From contig NZ_JAIWOY010000002.1 in assembly GCF_020216525.1 (NCBI RefSeq), positions 248,001 through 312,000 of the forward strand: 64,000 nucleotides of DNA, given 5' to 3'. Every line of letters begins with the position of its first letter. The first letter of the stretch is position 1. Of the stretch, positions 38,131-45,675 are shown one piece after another. The stretch is from Nocardioides nematodiphilus (lineage in GTDB: Bacteria > Actinomycetota > Actinomycetes > Propionibacteriales > Nocardioidaceae). The notes beneath the pieces were generated by a model. The model did not search any database. It was not told the origin of the DNA and saw only the letters and a program-made list of their open reading frames with translations. The position numbers and the translations under genes are program-made.

Positions 38131-39123
38131 TTACCCCGTGGGGCCCTCGGCCAACAGCGCCGGCTCGTCCGGCGGGGCCGGGGTGAGGACCACGTCCTCG
38201 ATCAGATCGGAGCGCTCGATGTCCCGCTCCACCTCGCGGAAGCGCAGGGCGAGATGCCCCTCGCTGTCATCCCCGAGGAGGTCGACCGCTGCGACGACGA
38301 AGAGCCGGCTCGGTCCGACGAACTCGGCGTGCAGATACGTGATCCGCTCGATCTGCGGGTGCCTCAGCATGATTCGCAGCACCTCGCGGTGCATCTGCTC
38401 CGGCAGCCCCTGGCCCAGCAGGTAGGCCATGTTGCGTCGCATCAGGAAGACCGCGACCACGGCGAGCAGGATGCCGATCAGGATCGACCCGCAGGCGTCG
38501 TACGCGGCCTCGCCGGTGAGCTGGTGCAGACCGATGCCGATCGTCGCGATGACGATGCCGATCAGCGCCGAGGCATCCTCGAAGAAGACCGCCCGCAGCG
38601 TCGGGTCGGACGTACGGGAGACGTAGCGCGCCGGGTGGAGGCCGAGCATGCTCGCCTTGCCGTGGACCTGTCTGCTGGCCTGGAAGAACGAGATGCCCTC
38701 GAGGACGAGCGCCGCCGCGAGGATCACGTAGTTGGCGGTGAAGTGCCCGCCGCCCTCCTCGGCCGACCGCAGCAGGGCGGTGGCGCCGTGCCAGATCGAG
38801 ACCACCGCGCCCGCGGAGAAGAGCCCGAACGCGGCGACGAGCGACCAGATGTAGGTCTCCCGGCCGTAGCCGCGCGGGTGCTCGGCGTCCCGCGGCCGCC
38901 GGCCTCGACGCTCGGCGATGACGAGGAACACCTCGTTGCCCGTGTCCGACCAGGAGTGAGCGGCCTCCGCGACCATCGCCGCGGAGCCGGTCAGCGCTGC
39001 CGCGACGCTCTTGGCGACGGCGAGCAGCGCGTTGGCCCCCAGCGCGATGGCCACGGTGAGCGTGGACTCCCCATTCTCACCGCGCTGATCGCGCGCCTCA
39101 TCCTCGTAAGCCTCGAGCGACAT
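38131..39123 (-). CDS. Cation diffusion facilitator family transporter
   Basis: 330 residues. About six membrane segments begin at residue 22. AEAAHSWSDTGNE (HSWSD at 56-60) is the CDF metal-site motif, and EHPRGYGRE (81-89) the usual loop; a cytoplasmic C-terminal domain follows. CDF proteins export Zn, Co, Fe or Mn by proton antiport. It starts 4 bases after the methyltransferase-like gene and is followed 9 bases later by the GCS2 ligase. Confidence 0.85.
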   Translation of the reverse strand: MSLEAYEDEARDQRGENGESTLTVAIALGANALLAVAKSVAAALTGSAAMVAEAAHSWSDTGNEVFLVIAERRGRRPRDAEHPRGYGRETYIWSLVAAFGLFSAGAVVSIWHGATALLRSAEEGGGHFTANYVILAAALVLEGISFFQASRQVHGKASMLGLHPARYVSRTSDPTLRAVFFEDASALIGIVIATIGIGLHQLTGEAAYDACGSILIGILLAVVAVFLMRRNMAYLLGQGLPEQMHREVLRIMLRHPQIERITYLHAEFVGPSRLFVVAAVDLLGDDSEGHLALRFREVERDIERSDLIEDVVLTPAPPDEPALLAEGPTG

Positions 39124-39126
39124 GCG

Positions 39127-39660
39127 CTAGCAGTACCCGACGGCGAAGGGGCTCACCTCGGGACGGAACAGGGCGACCACCCCGTCCGCACTCGTACGGA
39201 GGTCCGCCAGGGCGAGGCCGAGACCGGCGGCCTCGCGGGCCAGCGTGGAGGCCTGGGCCCGGCTGCCGAGCTGGAGCAGGATCGCACCCCCGAAGACGAG
39301 GTGGGGCGCGGCGGCCCGGACGCAGGCCCGGGCCACGTCGAGCCCGTCGGGTGCGCCTGCGATCACCAGGGCGAACCGCTCGTCCTGACCGAGCACACCC
39401 GCCGGATCGCCGTGGCGCGCCTCGAGACGGTCACCCAGACCCGCGGCGTCCGCATGGAGGCCCGTGGAGGCGGCTGCCTCTTCTGAGGGGCGCACGTGGA
39501 CCAGACGACGCCCCGGGTGGTCGCGGACGGCGAAGAGATCGGTCTGCGCCGCGTCGGGGCCGAGGGCGAGCACCGGCCCGATCGGTGGATCCGCGAGGAG
39601 TTCCTCGGCCCACACGGACATCAGGTCCCCGAAGGTGATCGTCTGCGTCATCGCTGTCAT
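39127..39660 (-). CDS. Degenerate paralogue of the neighbouring methyltransferase
   Basis: 177 residues. It aligns along its length with the product of the next gene upstream: ITFGDL against MTFGDL at the start, and ILLQLGSRAQASTLARE with DGVVALFRPE against VLLQLGSREQAYALSHE with GGVVALLRPT at the end. The SAM motif ELGAGAGQIG of the paralogue is replaced by ALGPDAAQTD, and the DPPW motif by AGAPD, so methyl transfer is unlikely. The reading frame is intact and coupled by ATGA. It may be a regulatory partner. Confidence 0.7.
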   Translation of the reverse strand: MTAMTQTITFGDLMSVWAEELLADPPIGPVLALGPDAAQTDLFAVRDHPGRRLVHVRPSEEAAASTGLHADAAGLGDRLEARHGDPAGVLGQDERFALVIAGAPDGLDVARACVRAAAPHLVFGGAILLQLGSRAQASTLAREAAGLGLALADLRTSADGVVALFRPEVSPFAVGYC

Positions 39661-40268
39661 CCCTCGGTAGGCCGGAGAAGTGCCACCACGCCACCGGAGC
39701 CGATCCGGATCTCGGCGAGCGTGAGCGTGCGGAGCTCGTGGGAGAGCGCGTACGCCTGCTCCCGGGACCCCAGCTGGAGCAGGACGGACCCGCCGGGCAG
39801 GAGATGGCGCGCCGCGGCGCGGGCGAAGGCCAGTGGCGCCGCCAGGCCGTCGGGCCCGCCGTCGATGGAGCGGGGAGGATCGTCCGGGTAGCGGCGGGTC
39901 CGTGCGCTCGCGACCCACGGCGGGTCGGCGATGACCAGAGCGAAGTGCTCGTCGCGCGCGGCCGCGTGGGCCAGATCCACCTGGCGCACCTCTACCCGGT
40001 CGGCCAGGCCCGCGGCCTCCGCGTTGGCCCTCGCGAACTCGCACGCAGCGGCGGACTCGTCGACCGCCACCAGGCGTCGCGCCGGATTGCCGAGCCGGTG
40101 CAGCGCCAGCAGCCCGATCTGCCCGGCGCCGGCGCCGAGCTCGAGCGCCGGACCCGCCGGCCAGCCGGCGAGCAGCTCGGCAGCCCACTCAGCGTGCATG
40201 GTGGTCCACGGGCGCGGCTCCAGCACCCGCTCGTCATAGGCGATGTCCAGATCGCCGAAGGTCATCAT
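39657..40268 (-). CDS. Class I methyltransferase, N5-glutamine/HemK-like
   Basis: 203 residues. Motif I is ALELGAGAGQIGLLAL, followed by VAVDES and a VIADPPWVAS motif like the (N/D)PPY of HemK/RlmG-type enzymes, which methylate amide or base nitrogens. The ATG at 40268 is preferred over a TTG at 40310 because it aligns with the downstream paralogue's start. It heads a leftward run with its paralogue, the CDF transporter and the GCS2 ligase. The target is unknown. Confidence 0.72.
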   Translation of the reverse strand: MMTFGDLDIAYDERVLEPRPWTTMHAEWAAELLAGWPAGPALELGAGAGQIGLLALHRLGNPARRLVAVDESAAACEFARANAEAAGLADRVEVRQVDLAHAAARDEHFALVIADPPWVASARTRRYPDDPPRSIDGGPDGLAAPLAFARAAARHLLPGGSVLLQLGSREQAYALSHELRTLTLAEIRIGSGGVVALLRPTEG

Positions 40269-40362
40269 CCGTGCCACGTCGCCCTCGTTATCCCGTATGG
40301 GCGAATCCAACCGTCGTTCGAATCGACGTCACATCGGAGCCGGGGCACGCTACGTTCGATCC

Positions 40363-41601
40363 ATGGGGATGACAGGGCGGCTGCGTGAGCACGGGGCGCC
40401 TGCCTGGGTCTACCGCGGCTATCTCACGGTCGTGATGACAGCGACGGTGGTGCTGCCCTTCGCGCTGGGTGGCGTCGGCCACGTGCCCGCCCGCGGCACC
40501 GACCTCGTCACCGGGCTGGTGCTGGTCGCGGTCTCCGTGCTCAACCTCGAGCTCGGCCGCATCGCCGAGGGCGGCGTGGCCGGCAGCCAGCGGCCCCACA
40601 AGGCGCTCTCGGCCTGGGCCTTCGCTGCCGCGCTGCTGCTGCCGACGTGGTGGTTGCTGCCGGTGGTGGCCGTGACCTATGCCCACGCATGGTGGCGCGG
40701 GCTGCGGGTGCCGATCCTGAAGTGGATCGGATCGGGCGCATATCTCGTGCTGTGCGGCCTCGCGGCCGCGGCGACCTCGACGGCCATCGCCGGACGCGAG
40801 ATGGACCTGCTGAACGACGCGGGCGCGCCCGGCCTGATCGTCGTGGTGGCCTCGGGGGCGGCGTTCCTCGCCGTCGAGACCGTGCTGTTCCACGCCAGCG
40901 CCTATCTCAACCGGCCCGAGAGCGAGGTCTGGCTGCGACAGACCCTGAGCAGCGCGTCCTTCTACCTGACCGAGGCCGCGGTGCTGTCGATGGGCGGCCT
41001 GTCGGCGCTGCTGTGGATCGAGGCCCCCTGGGCCCTGGTGCTGCTGATCCCCGTCTTCGCGCTGACCCAGCGCGCGGCGCTGCACGAGCCCCTGCGCGAG
41101 CGGGCCGAGCACGACGACAAGACCGGGCTGCTGCGGTTCGAGGCGTGGCGCCGCCTGGTGGCGCTCGAGAGCGATCGGCGCCTACGCCAGCACGAGGCCT
41201 GGGGCTTGCTGTTCGTCGACATCGATCACTTCAAGCTGTTCAACGACCGGTGGGGGCACCTGGTGGGTGACGAGGCGCTGATCGGGGTCGCCCGCTGCAT
41301 CGAGAAGGAGAGCGGGGCGGACGCGATCGTGGGCCGCTTCGGCGGTGAGGAGTTCTGCGTCTTCGTCGCCGGCACCGAGAGGGGCGTCGCCGAGGCCGGC
41401 GAGCGGATCAGGGTTGCGGTGTCCCGCATCGAGGAGCCGGGCACGGAGGGATTGACCGTCAGCGTCGGGCTGGCGGTGGTCCGGCCCGGCCAGCAGGTCG
41501 AGCTGCACACGGTGCTCGAGCAGGCCGACCGAGCGCTGTACGCCGCGAAGCAGGGCGGTCGCAACGCCACCTCGCTGAGCCTCGTCGGCGAGACGGCCTA
41601 G
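40363..41601 (+). CDS. Membrane-bound diguanylate cyclase (GGDEF domain)
   Basis: 412 residues. The N-terminal half has about seven hydrophobic segments (residues 15-245), a membrane sensory region without a recognised name. The C-terminal GGDEF domain has FVDIDHFKLFND and the active site GRFGGEEFCVF (GGEEF 327-331), so it should make c-di-GMP. The RxxD product-inhibition site is absent (SGAD in its place). The ATG at 40363 is chosen after the promoter gap shared with the divergent methyltransferase gene. Confidence 0.85.
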   Translation: MGMTGRLREHGAPAWVYRGYLTVVMTATVVLPFALGGVGHVPARGTDLVTGLVLVAVSVLNLELGRIAEGGVAGSQRPHKALSAWAFAAALLLPTWWLLPVVAVTYAHAWWRGLRVPILKWIGSGAYLVLCGLAAAATSTAIAGREMDLLNDAGAPGLIVVVASGAAFLAVETVLFHASAYLNRPESEVWLRQTLSSASFYLTEAAVLSMGGLSALLWIEAPWALVLLIPVFALTQRAALHEPLRERAEHDDKTGLLRFEAWRRLVALESDRRLRQHEAWGLLFVDIDHFKLFNDRWGHLVGDEALIGVARCIEKESGADAIVGRFGGEEFCVFVAGTERGVAEAGERIRVAVSRIEEPGTEGLTVSVGLAVVRPGQQVELHTVLEQADRALYAAKQGGRNATSLSLVGETA

Positions 41602-42461
41602 TCGGCCAGGAACCCCAACAGCGCCTCAGCGACCGCCTGCGGCGCCTCCTCCGCCTGGTGGTGCCCGCTCGCGATGACGCGGTGCTGCACCGGTCCGGCC
41701 ACCCAGGGACCCCAGATCGCGGCCGGGTCACCGTGGATGTCGAGGTCGTCGTCGGCCGACTCGAGCAGGAGCATCGGGCAGGTCACCCGCCGCCCGGCGT
41801 CGCGGTCCGCCGCGTCATGCTCGACGTCGACGCCGAGCCCGGCGCGATAGCCCTCCGCCATCGCGTGCACGACCGCCGGATCGCGCAGCGCGGCCCAGAC
41901 GTCCGCGTGGTTCTCCGGGCCCATCGCCTCGGGTGAGGCGGTGGCGTACCAGGCGTCGGGGTCGCTGTTGATGACGCGCTCCGCGGGCTTGTCGGTCTGC
42001 CCGAGGAACCACCAGTGCCACCATGCCCGGGCGAAGCGGGCGTTCGTACGCTCGACGTGCTCGATCAGCGGCAGCGAGTCCATCACGACCAGGCGCTCGA
42101 TCGTGCCGGGGTGGTCCATCGCGGCCCGGAAGGCGACCGGCCCGCCCCGGTCGTGGCCCACCACGGCGAACCGCTCGTGCCCGAGTGAGGCCATCAGCTC
42201 GATGACGTCGCCCGCCATCGCCCGCTTGCTCGCCTGGGCGTGACCGGGGGCGTCCGGCGGGGCGGTGGAGCGGCCGTACCCCCGCAGGTCCGGGCACACC
42301 ACGGTGTGGTGCGGAGCGAGGCGCGCGGCCACCGCGTGCCAGGTGGTGTGGGTCCGCGGGTGTCCGTGAAGCAGCACCACCGGCGTACCGGTCCCGCCGA
42401 CGCGATAGCGCACGGTCGTGTCCGGCAGCTCGGCATAGCCGAGGTCGAAGCCCTCGAACAT
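41598..42461 (-). CDS. Alpha/beta hydrolase, haloacetate dehalogenase / epoxide hydrolase group
   Basis: 287 residues. Oxyanion HGHPRTHTTW, nucleophile Asp104 in GHDRGG, cap-domain WWHWWFLGQ, and C-terminal His in SGHHQAEE. The cap motif is that of fluoroacetate dehalogenases, but the carboxylate-binding Arg four residues after the nucleophile is a Pro here, so fluoroacetate may not be the substrate. It overlaps the convergent diguanylate cyclase gene by 4 bases. The nested palindrome at 42502-42571 lies 40 bases upstream of its start. Confidence 0.8.
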   Translation of the reverse strand: MFEGFDLGYAELPDTTVRYRVGGTGTPVVLLHGHPRTHTTWHAVAARLAPHHTVVCPDLRGYGRSTAPPDAPGHAQASKRAMAGDVIELMASLGHERFAVVGHDRGGPVAFRAAMDHPGTIERLVVMDSLPLIEHVERTNARFARAWWHWWFLGQTDKPAERVINSDPDAWYATASPEAMGPENHADVWAALRDPAVVHAMAEGYRAGLGVDVEHDAADRDAGRRVTCPMLLLESADDDLDIHGDPAAIWGPWVAGPVQHRVIASGHHQAEEAPQAVAEALLGFLAD

Positions 42462-42501
42462 GCGACCGACCCTAGTTCGCGGTGGCCTGACGCGCGCCCC
42501 T

Positions 42502-42571
42502 TGTAACGCGGTGTTACACGATGTTCTGCGGTGCTGCAGCACCGCAGAACAGCCTGTAACACCGCGTTACA
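42502..42571. repeat. 70-bp nested inverted repeat (cruciform)
   Basis: The outer arms TGTAACGCGGTGTTAC (42502-42517) and the exact complement (42556-42571) enclose a perfect 28-base palindrome (42523-42550, starting GTTCTGCGGTGCTG). Spacers on both sides are 5 bases. Each outer arm is itself a dyad (GTAAC-N5-GTTAC). It occupies half of the 139-bp gap between the nitroreductase stop and the hydrolase start, both read leftward. It could be a terminator for the former, an operator array for the latter, or a small mobile repeat. Confidence 0.92.
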
Positions 42572-42600
42572 TGCCCGCTGCGGGTGGAGCTCGGCGAGCC

Positions 42601-43149
42601 CTAGACCTCCCAGCGGATCTCCGCGACCGGCAGCCGCTCCCGGCTGGTGCCGGCTCCGGCGAGATCGCCGGGCGCGTGCGCCGGGACGCCGATCGCGGCC
42701 ATCGTGGTGACCTCCCAGGCGTGCGGGATCGCGAACTCGGCGGCCATCGCGTCGCGGTCGAAGGCGCGGAACTGGTGGACCGCCAGGCCGAGCGCGTGCG
42801 CCTGGAAGCTGAGGTGGGCCACGGCCTGGCCCAGGTCGTAGCGGGCGAACTCGGAGTACTCCAGATCCGAGTCGTCGACGAGCTGGCGCGAGAGGTTCGC
42901 GAGCAGCAGGCTGGCGGTGGGCGCCCATGCTGACGAGCTGCGCGCGAGGTGGCGCGCCATCCGCTGATGGACCTCGTCGCCGCGGACGCCGACCACGAAC
43001 GCCCACGGCTGGGAGTTGCCCGCTGACGGCGCGCGACCGGCGGCCTCGAGCAGCGCCTCGACCGCGTCACCGCCGATGACGTGGCGCTCGTCGAAGGCGA
43101 GCGGGCTGAACCGCTCGCGGGCGAAGTCACTCAGATCGGGACTGCTCAC
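42601..43149 (-). CDS. Nitroreductase-family FMN oxidoreductase
   Basis: 182 residues. N-terminal RFSPLAF and GRAPSAGNSQPWAFVV are the nitroreductase FMN-binding pattern, and YDLGQAVAHLSFQAHALGLAVHQF the central helix. It reduces nitro groups, quinones or similar with NAD(P)H. It lies 18 bases after ltp2 in the same direction and could be an appended gene of that operon. Confidence 0.82.
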   Translation of the reverse strand: MSSPDLSDFARERFSPLAFDERHVIGGDAVEALLEAAGRAPSAGNSQPWAFVVGVRGDEVHQRMARHLARSSSAWAPTASLLLANLSRQLVDDSDLEYSEFARYDLGQAVAHLSFQAHALGLAVHQFRAFDRDAMAAEFAIPHAWEVTTMAAIGVPAHAPGDLAGAGTSRERLPVAEIRWEV

Positions 43150-43167
43150 AGCAGGACGAACCCCGGA

Positions 43168-44340
43168 TCAGCGCGCCCCATTCCGGCTCAGCACGAGCCC
43201 GCTGGTGGGGACGCCCGTGCCGGCGGTGACGAGCACGTTCTCGACCGCGTCGACCTGGTTGACCGACGAGCCCCGGACCTGACGGACCGCCTCGGCGATG
43301 CCGTTCATGCCATGGATGTAGGCCTCGCCCAGCTGTCCCCCATGGGTGTTGATCGGCAGCCGGCCACCGAGCTCGATCGCGCCGTCGGCGATGAAGCCGG
43401 GCGCCTCACCGCGACCGCAGAAGCCGAGCTCCTCGAGCTGCATGAGCACGTACGGGGTGAAGTGGTCGTAGAGCACCGCGGTCTGGATCTCCGCCGGCGA
43501 GAGCCGCGACTGGCGCCACAGCTCGCGCCCGACCACACCCATCTCGGGGATGCCGACGTCGTCGCGGTAGTAGGACGTCATCACGTACTGGTCGCGGCCG
43601 CTCCCCTGGGCCGCCGCCGCGATCACGGCCGGGGGCTGCGCCAGATCGCGCGCCCGCTCGGCCGAGGTGATCACCAGCGCCACCGCCCCGTCGGACTCCT
43701 GGCAGCAGTCGAGCAGGTGGAGCGGGTCGGTGATCATCCGGGAGGCCTGGTGCTCTGCCAGCGTGATCGGGCGACCGTAGAAGAACGCGGCCGGGTTGGA
43801 GGCGGCGTGGCGCCGGTCCGCGACCGCGACCCGGCCGAAGTCCTCCGACGTCGCGCCGTACTCGTGCATGTAGCGGCGCGCCTGCATCGCCACCGTCGCC
43901 GCCGGCGTGCCGAGCCCGAAGGGGTAGGTCCACGCGTTGTCGAGGCCGTTGGTGTTGACCTGCGTGGCCGCGGCGACGGACACCTGGCCGAAGCGTGCGC
44001 CGGAGCGCTCGTTGAAGCCGCGGTACGCGACCACGACGTCGGCCACCCCGGTCGCGACCGCCATCGCCGCCTGCTGCACCGTCGCGCAGGCCGCACCGCC
44101 GCCGAAGTTGATCCGGCTGAAGAACCGCAGCTCCGGGATGCCGAGCTCGCGCGCCACCGCGATCTCGGACGAGGTGTCCATCGTGAACGTGGTCAGCCCG
44201 TCGACGTCGCTCGGCGACAGCCCGCAGTCGGCGAGCGCCGCCTGCACCGCCTCCACCGACAGCTGCAGCTCGGAGCGGCCGGACTCCTTGGAGAACTCGG
44301 TGGCACCGATGCCGGCGATCGCGGCAGCGCCGCTCAGCAT
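43168..44340 (-). CDS. ltp2: Side-chain retro-aldolase Ltp2
   Basis: 390 residues, SCP2-thiolase fold without thiolase Cys chemistry at the usual site (INFGGGAACATVQQA). The C-terminal segments VLYDHFTPYVLMQLEELGFC and NTHGGQLGEAYIHGMNG are Ltp2-like and carry candidate catalytic tyrosines. Ltp2 works with the DUF35 part of ChsH2 to cleave the 17-hydroxy side-chain CoA into androstenedione-type ketone and propionyl-CoA. It is last in the igr-like operon, overlapping chsH1 by 7 bases. Confidence 0.88.
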   Translation of the reverse strand: MLSGAAAIAGIGATEFSKESGRSELQLSVEAVQAALADCGLSPSDVDGLTTFTMDTSSEIAVARELGIPELRFFSRINFGGGAACATVQQAAMAVATGVADVVVAYRGFNERSGARFGQVSVAAATQVNTNGLDNAWTYPFGLGTPAATVAMQARRYMHEYGATSEDFGRVAVADRRHAASNPAAFFYGRPITLAEHQASRMITDPLHLLDCCQESDGAVALVITSAERARDLAQPPAVIAAAAQGSGRDQYVMTSYYRDDVGIPEMGVVGRELWRQSRLSPAEIQTAVLYDHFTPYVLMQLEELGFCGRGEAPGFIADGAIELGGRLPINTHGGQLGEAYIHGMNGIAEAVRQVRGSSVNQVDAVENVLVTAGTGVPTSGLVLSRNGAR

Positions 44341-44720
44341 GCGATCCGCACCGTTCCGGTGACGTGGTCGCCGAGCGAGACCGCGCCGGTGACCGCGATG
44401 GTGGCGACGCCGTCCTCGACGGCGGCGACCGAGCCGCTGAAGGTGAGCGTGTCGTACGGGTAGGCCGGTGCGCCGAGCCGGATGGCGATGCCGCGCAGCT
44501 CGACGTCCGCACCGGCCCACTCGCTGACATAGCGCTCGCAGAGTGCGGTCGACGTCAGGATGTTGACGAAGATGTCCTGGGAGCCGGCCGCCTGCGCGCG
44601 GTCACGGTCGTGGTGCACGTCCTGGAAGTCGCGGGTCGCCAGCGCGGTGGAGACCACCATCGTCGGCGTGATCGGCAGCGCCAGCTCCGGCAGCCGCTCC
44701 CCCACGCTCAGCGCCCTCAT
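44334..44720 (-). CDS. chsH1: MaoC-like hydratase subunit ChsH1
   Basis: 128 residues, one hot-dog domain. The catalytic hydratase motif is TRDFQDVHHDRDRAQAAG, with Asp and His. ChsH1 forms a heteromeric enoyl-CoA hydratase with the MaoC part of ChsH2, hydrating the C17 side-chain double bond. ATGA overlap with the DUF35 gene. Size and order match Rv3541c. Confidence 0.88.
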   Translation of the reverse strand: MRALSVGERLPELALPITPTMVVSTALATRDFQDVHHDRDRAQAAGSQDIFVNILTSTALCERYVSEWAGADVELRGIAIRLGAPAYPYDTLTFSGSVAAVEDGVATIAVTGAVSLGDHVTGTVRIAC

Positions 44721-45124
44721 CGCAGCCGCCAGATCGGCAAGGTCAGCTCACCGTGACCGTCGGCGGCGTCGACCCGGTCGAAGTCGACCTGCAGCCGCTC
44801 CCCGATCGCGATCTCCTCGGGCTCGCAGGCCACCTCGCCGACCATCCGGACACCCTCGTCGAGGTCGATCAGCGCGATCACGATCGGCAGCTCCTTGCCC
44901 GGGACGGGCGGGTGGTGGTGGACGACGTACGAGAAGACGTGACCGAGGCCCGAGGCCACCACGTGCCCGCGGTCCAGCGCGCCACAGTCCGGGCAGGCGG
45001 GGCCGGGTGGGTGACGCAGGGCGCCGCAGGCGTTGCACGACTGGATCCGCAGCTGGCCCCGGGCGGTTCCCTCCCAGAAGTAGGCGCTGTCGCGGTTGAC
45101 CATCGGCCTGATGACAGAGCTCAT
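44717..45124 (-). CDS. DUF35 OB-fold/zinc-ribbon protein (C-terminal half of ChsH2)
   Basis: 135 residues. The zinc ribbon is Cys30-x2-Cys33 and Cys44-x2-Cys47 (CNACG...CPDCG), followed by an OB fold (YVVHHHPPVPGKELPIVIAL). In mycobacteria this domain is the C-terminal part of the 311-residue ChsH2 and is the partner of Ltp2. Here it is a separate gene with its own ATG, overlapping the MaoC gene by ATGA. The clean overlap argues for a real split rather than a frameshift. Confidence 0.87.
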   Translation of the reverse strand: MSSVIRPMVNRDSAYFWEGTARGQLRIQSCNACGALRHPPGPACPDCGALDRGHVVASGLGHVFSYVVHHHPPVPGKELPIVIALIDLDEGVRMVGEVACEPEEIAIGERLQVDFDRVDAADGHGELTLPIWRLR

Positions 45125-45675
45125 GACGCCGCCTCCTCGCGTCGAACGGCCGGGATGAACTTGAGGACCCGGAAGTGCATCGAGGCCACCTTCTCGCTCG
45201 CGACGCCCTCCGGCGTGAGCGTGTCGACGTACCAGGTCGAGCGGGAGGTGACGAAGTAGCCCTCGCCCATCCCGGTCCTCTTCGGACCGACCACCGACTC
45301 CAGCGCGGTCGTCACCCGGACCTGCTCCCCCACCGTCAGGTACCGCTCGTACGTCTGCTCGCAGTTGGTGCCGAGCACGCCGGTGAGGCCGAGGTCGGTG
45401 AGGATGTTCATCATCGCGTGCAGCGGGTCGCGCTCGGGCGCACGGCCGCCGAGACCGTACATCGTCCAGACCTGCGCCATCGACGGCGGCGCCTCGCCGG
45501 CGGCGAAGCGCTGGCGCGAGGCCTCCGGGAAGTCCATCGCCTCGAGCCAGTCGTCGATCCGCGGCTGGTTGACCGGGTCGCGGGCCAGCCGTTCGGCGGT
45601 CTCGCCCCAACCGATGATCTCGGTGGCGGCGGCCTGCACCGTCGCGTCCACCTCGTCTGTGATGTCGCCCGTCAT
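45121..45675 (-). CDS. MaoC-like N-terminal half of ChsH2
   Basis: 184 residues. A helical N-terminus then a hot-dog domain (GVLGTNCEQTYERYLTVGEQVRV, GEGYFVTSRSTWYV) without the catalytic Asp/His motif, which ChsH1 provides. It equals the first part of ChsH2. Together with the DUF35 protein it totals 319 residues, close to the single ChsH2 chain. ATGA overlaps at both ends tie it to the fused ChsE gene and to the DUF35 gene. Confidence 0.85.
   Translation of the reverse strand: MTGDITDEVDATVQAAATEIIGWGETAERLARDPVNQPRIDDWLEAMDFPEASRQRFAAGEAPPSMAQVWTMYGLGGRAPERDPLHAMMNILTDLGLTGVLGTNCEQTYERYLTVGEQVRVTTALESVVGPKRTGMGEGYFVTSRSTWYVDTLTPEGVASEKVASMHFRVLKFIPAVRREEAAS

Noticed and set aside
42523..42550. 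The inner palindrome at 42523 as a KstR operator
   Set aside because: It has GTTC before GAAC, the reverse order of the KstR half-sites, and the wrong spacing.
45121..45124. ChsH2 split as a frameshift or pseudogene
   Set aside because: The junction is a clean ATGA overlap with a good start, and both halves are full domains; the same coupling is used all along the operon.
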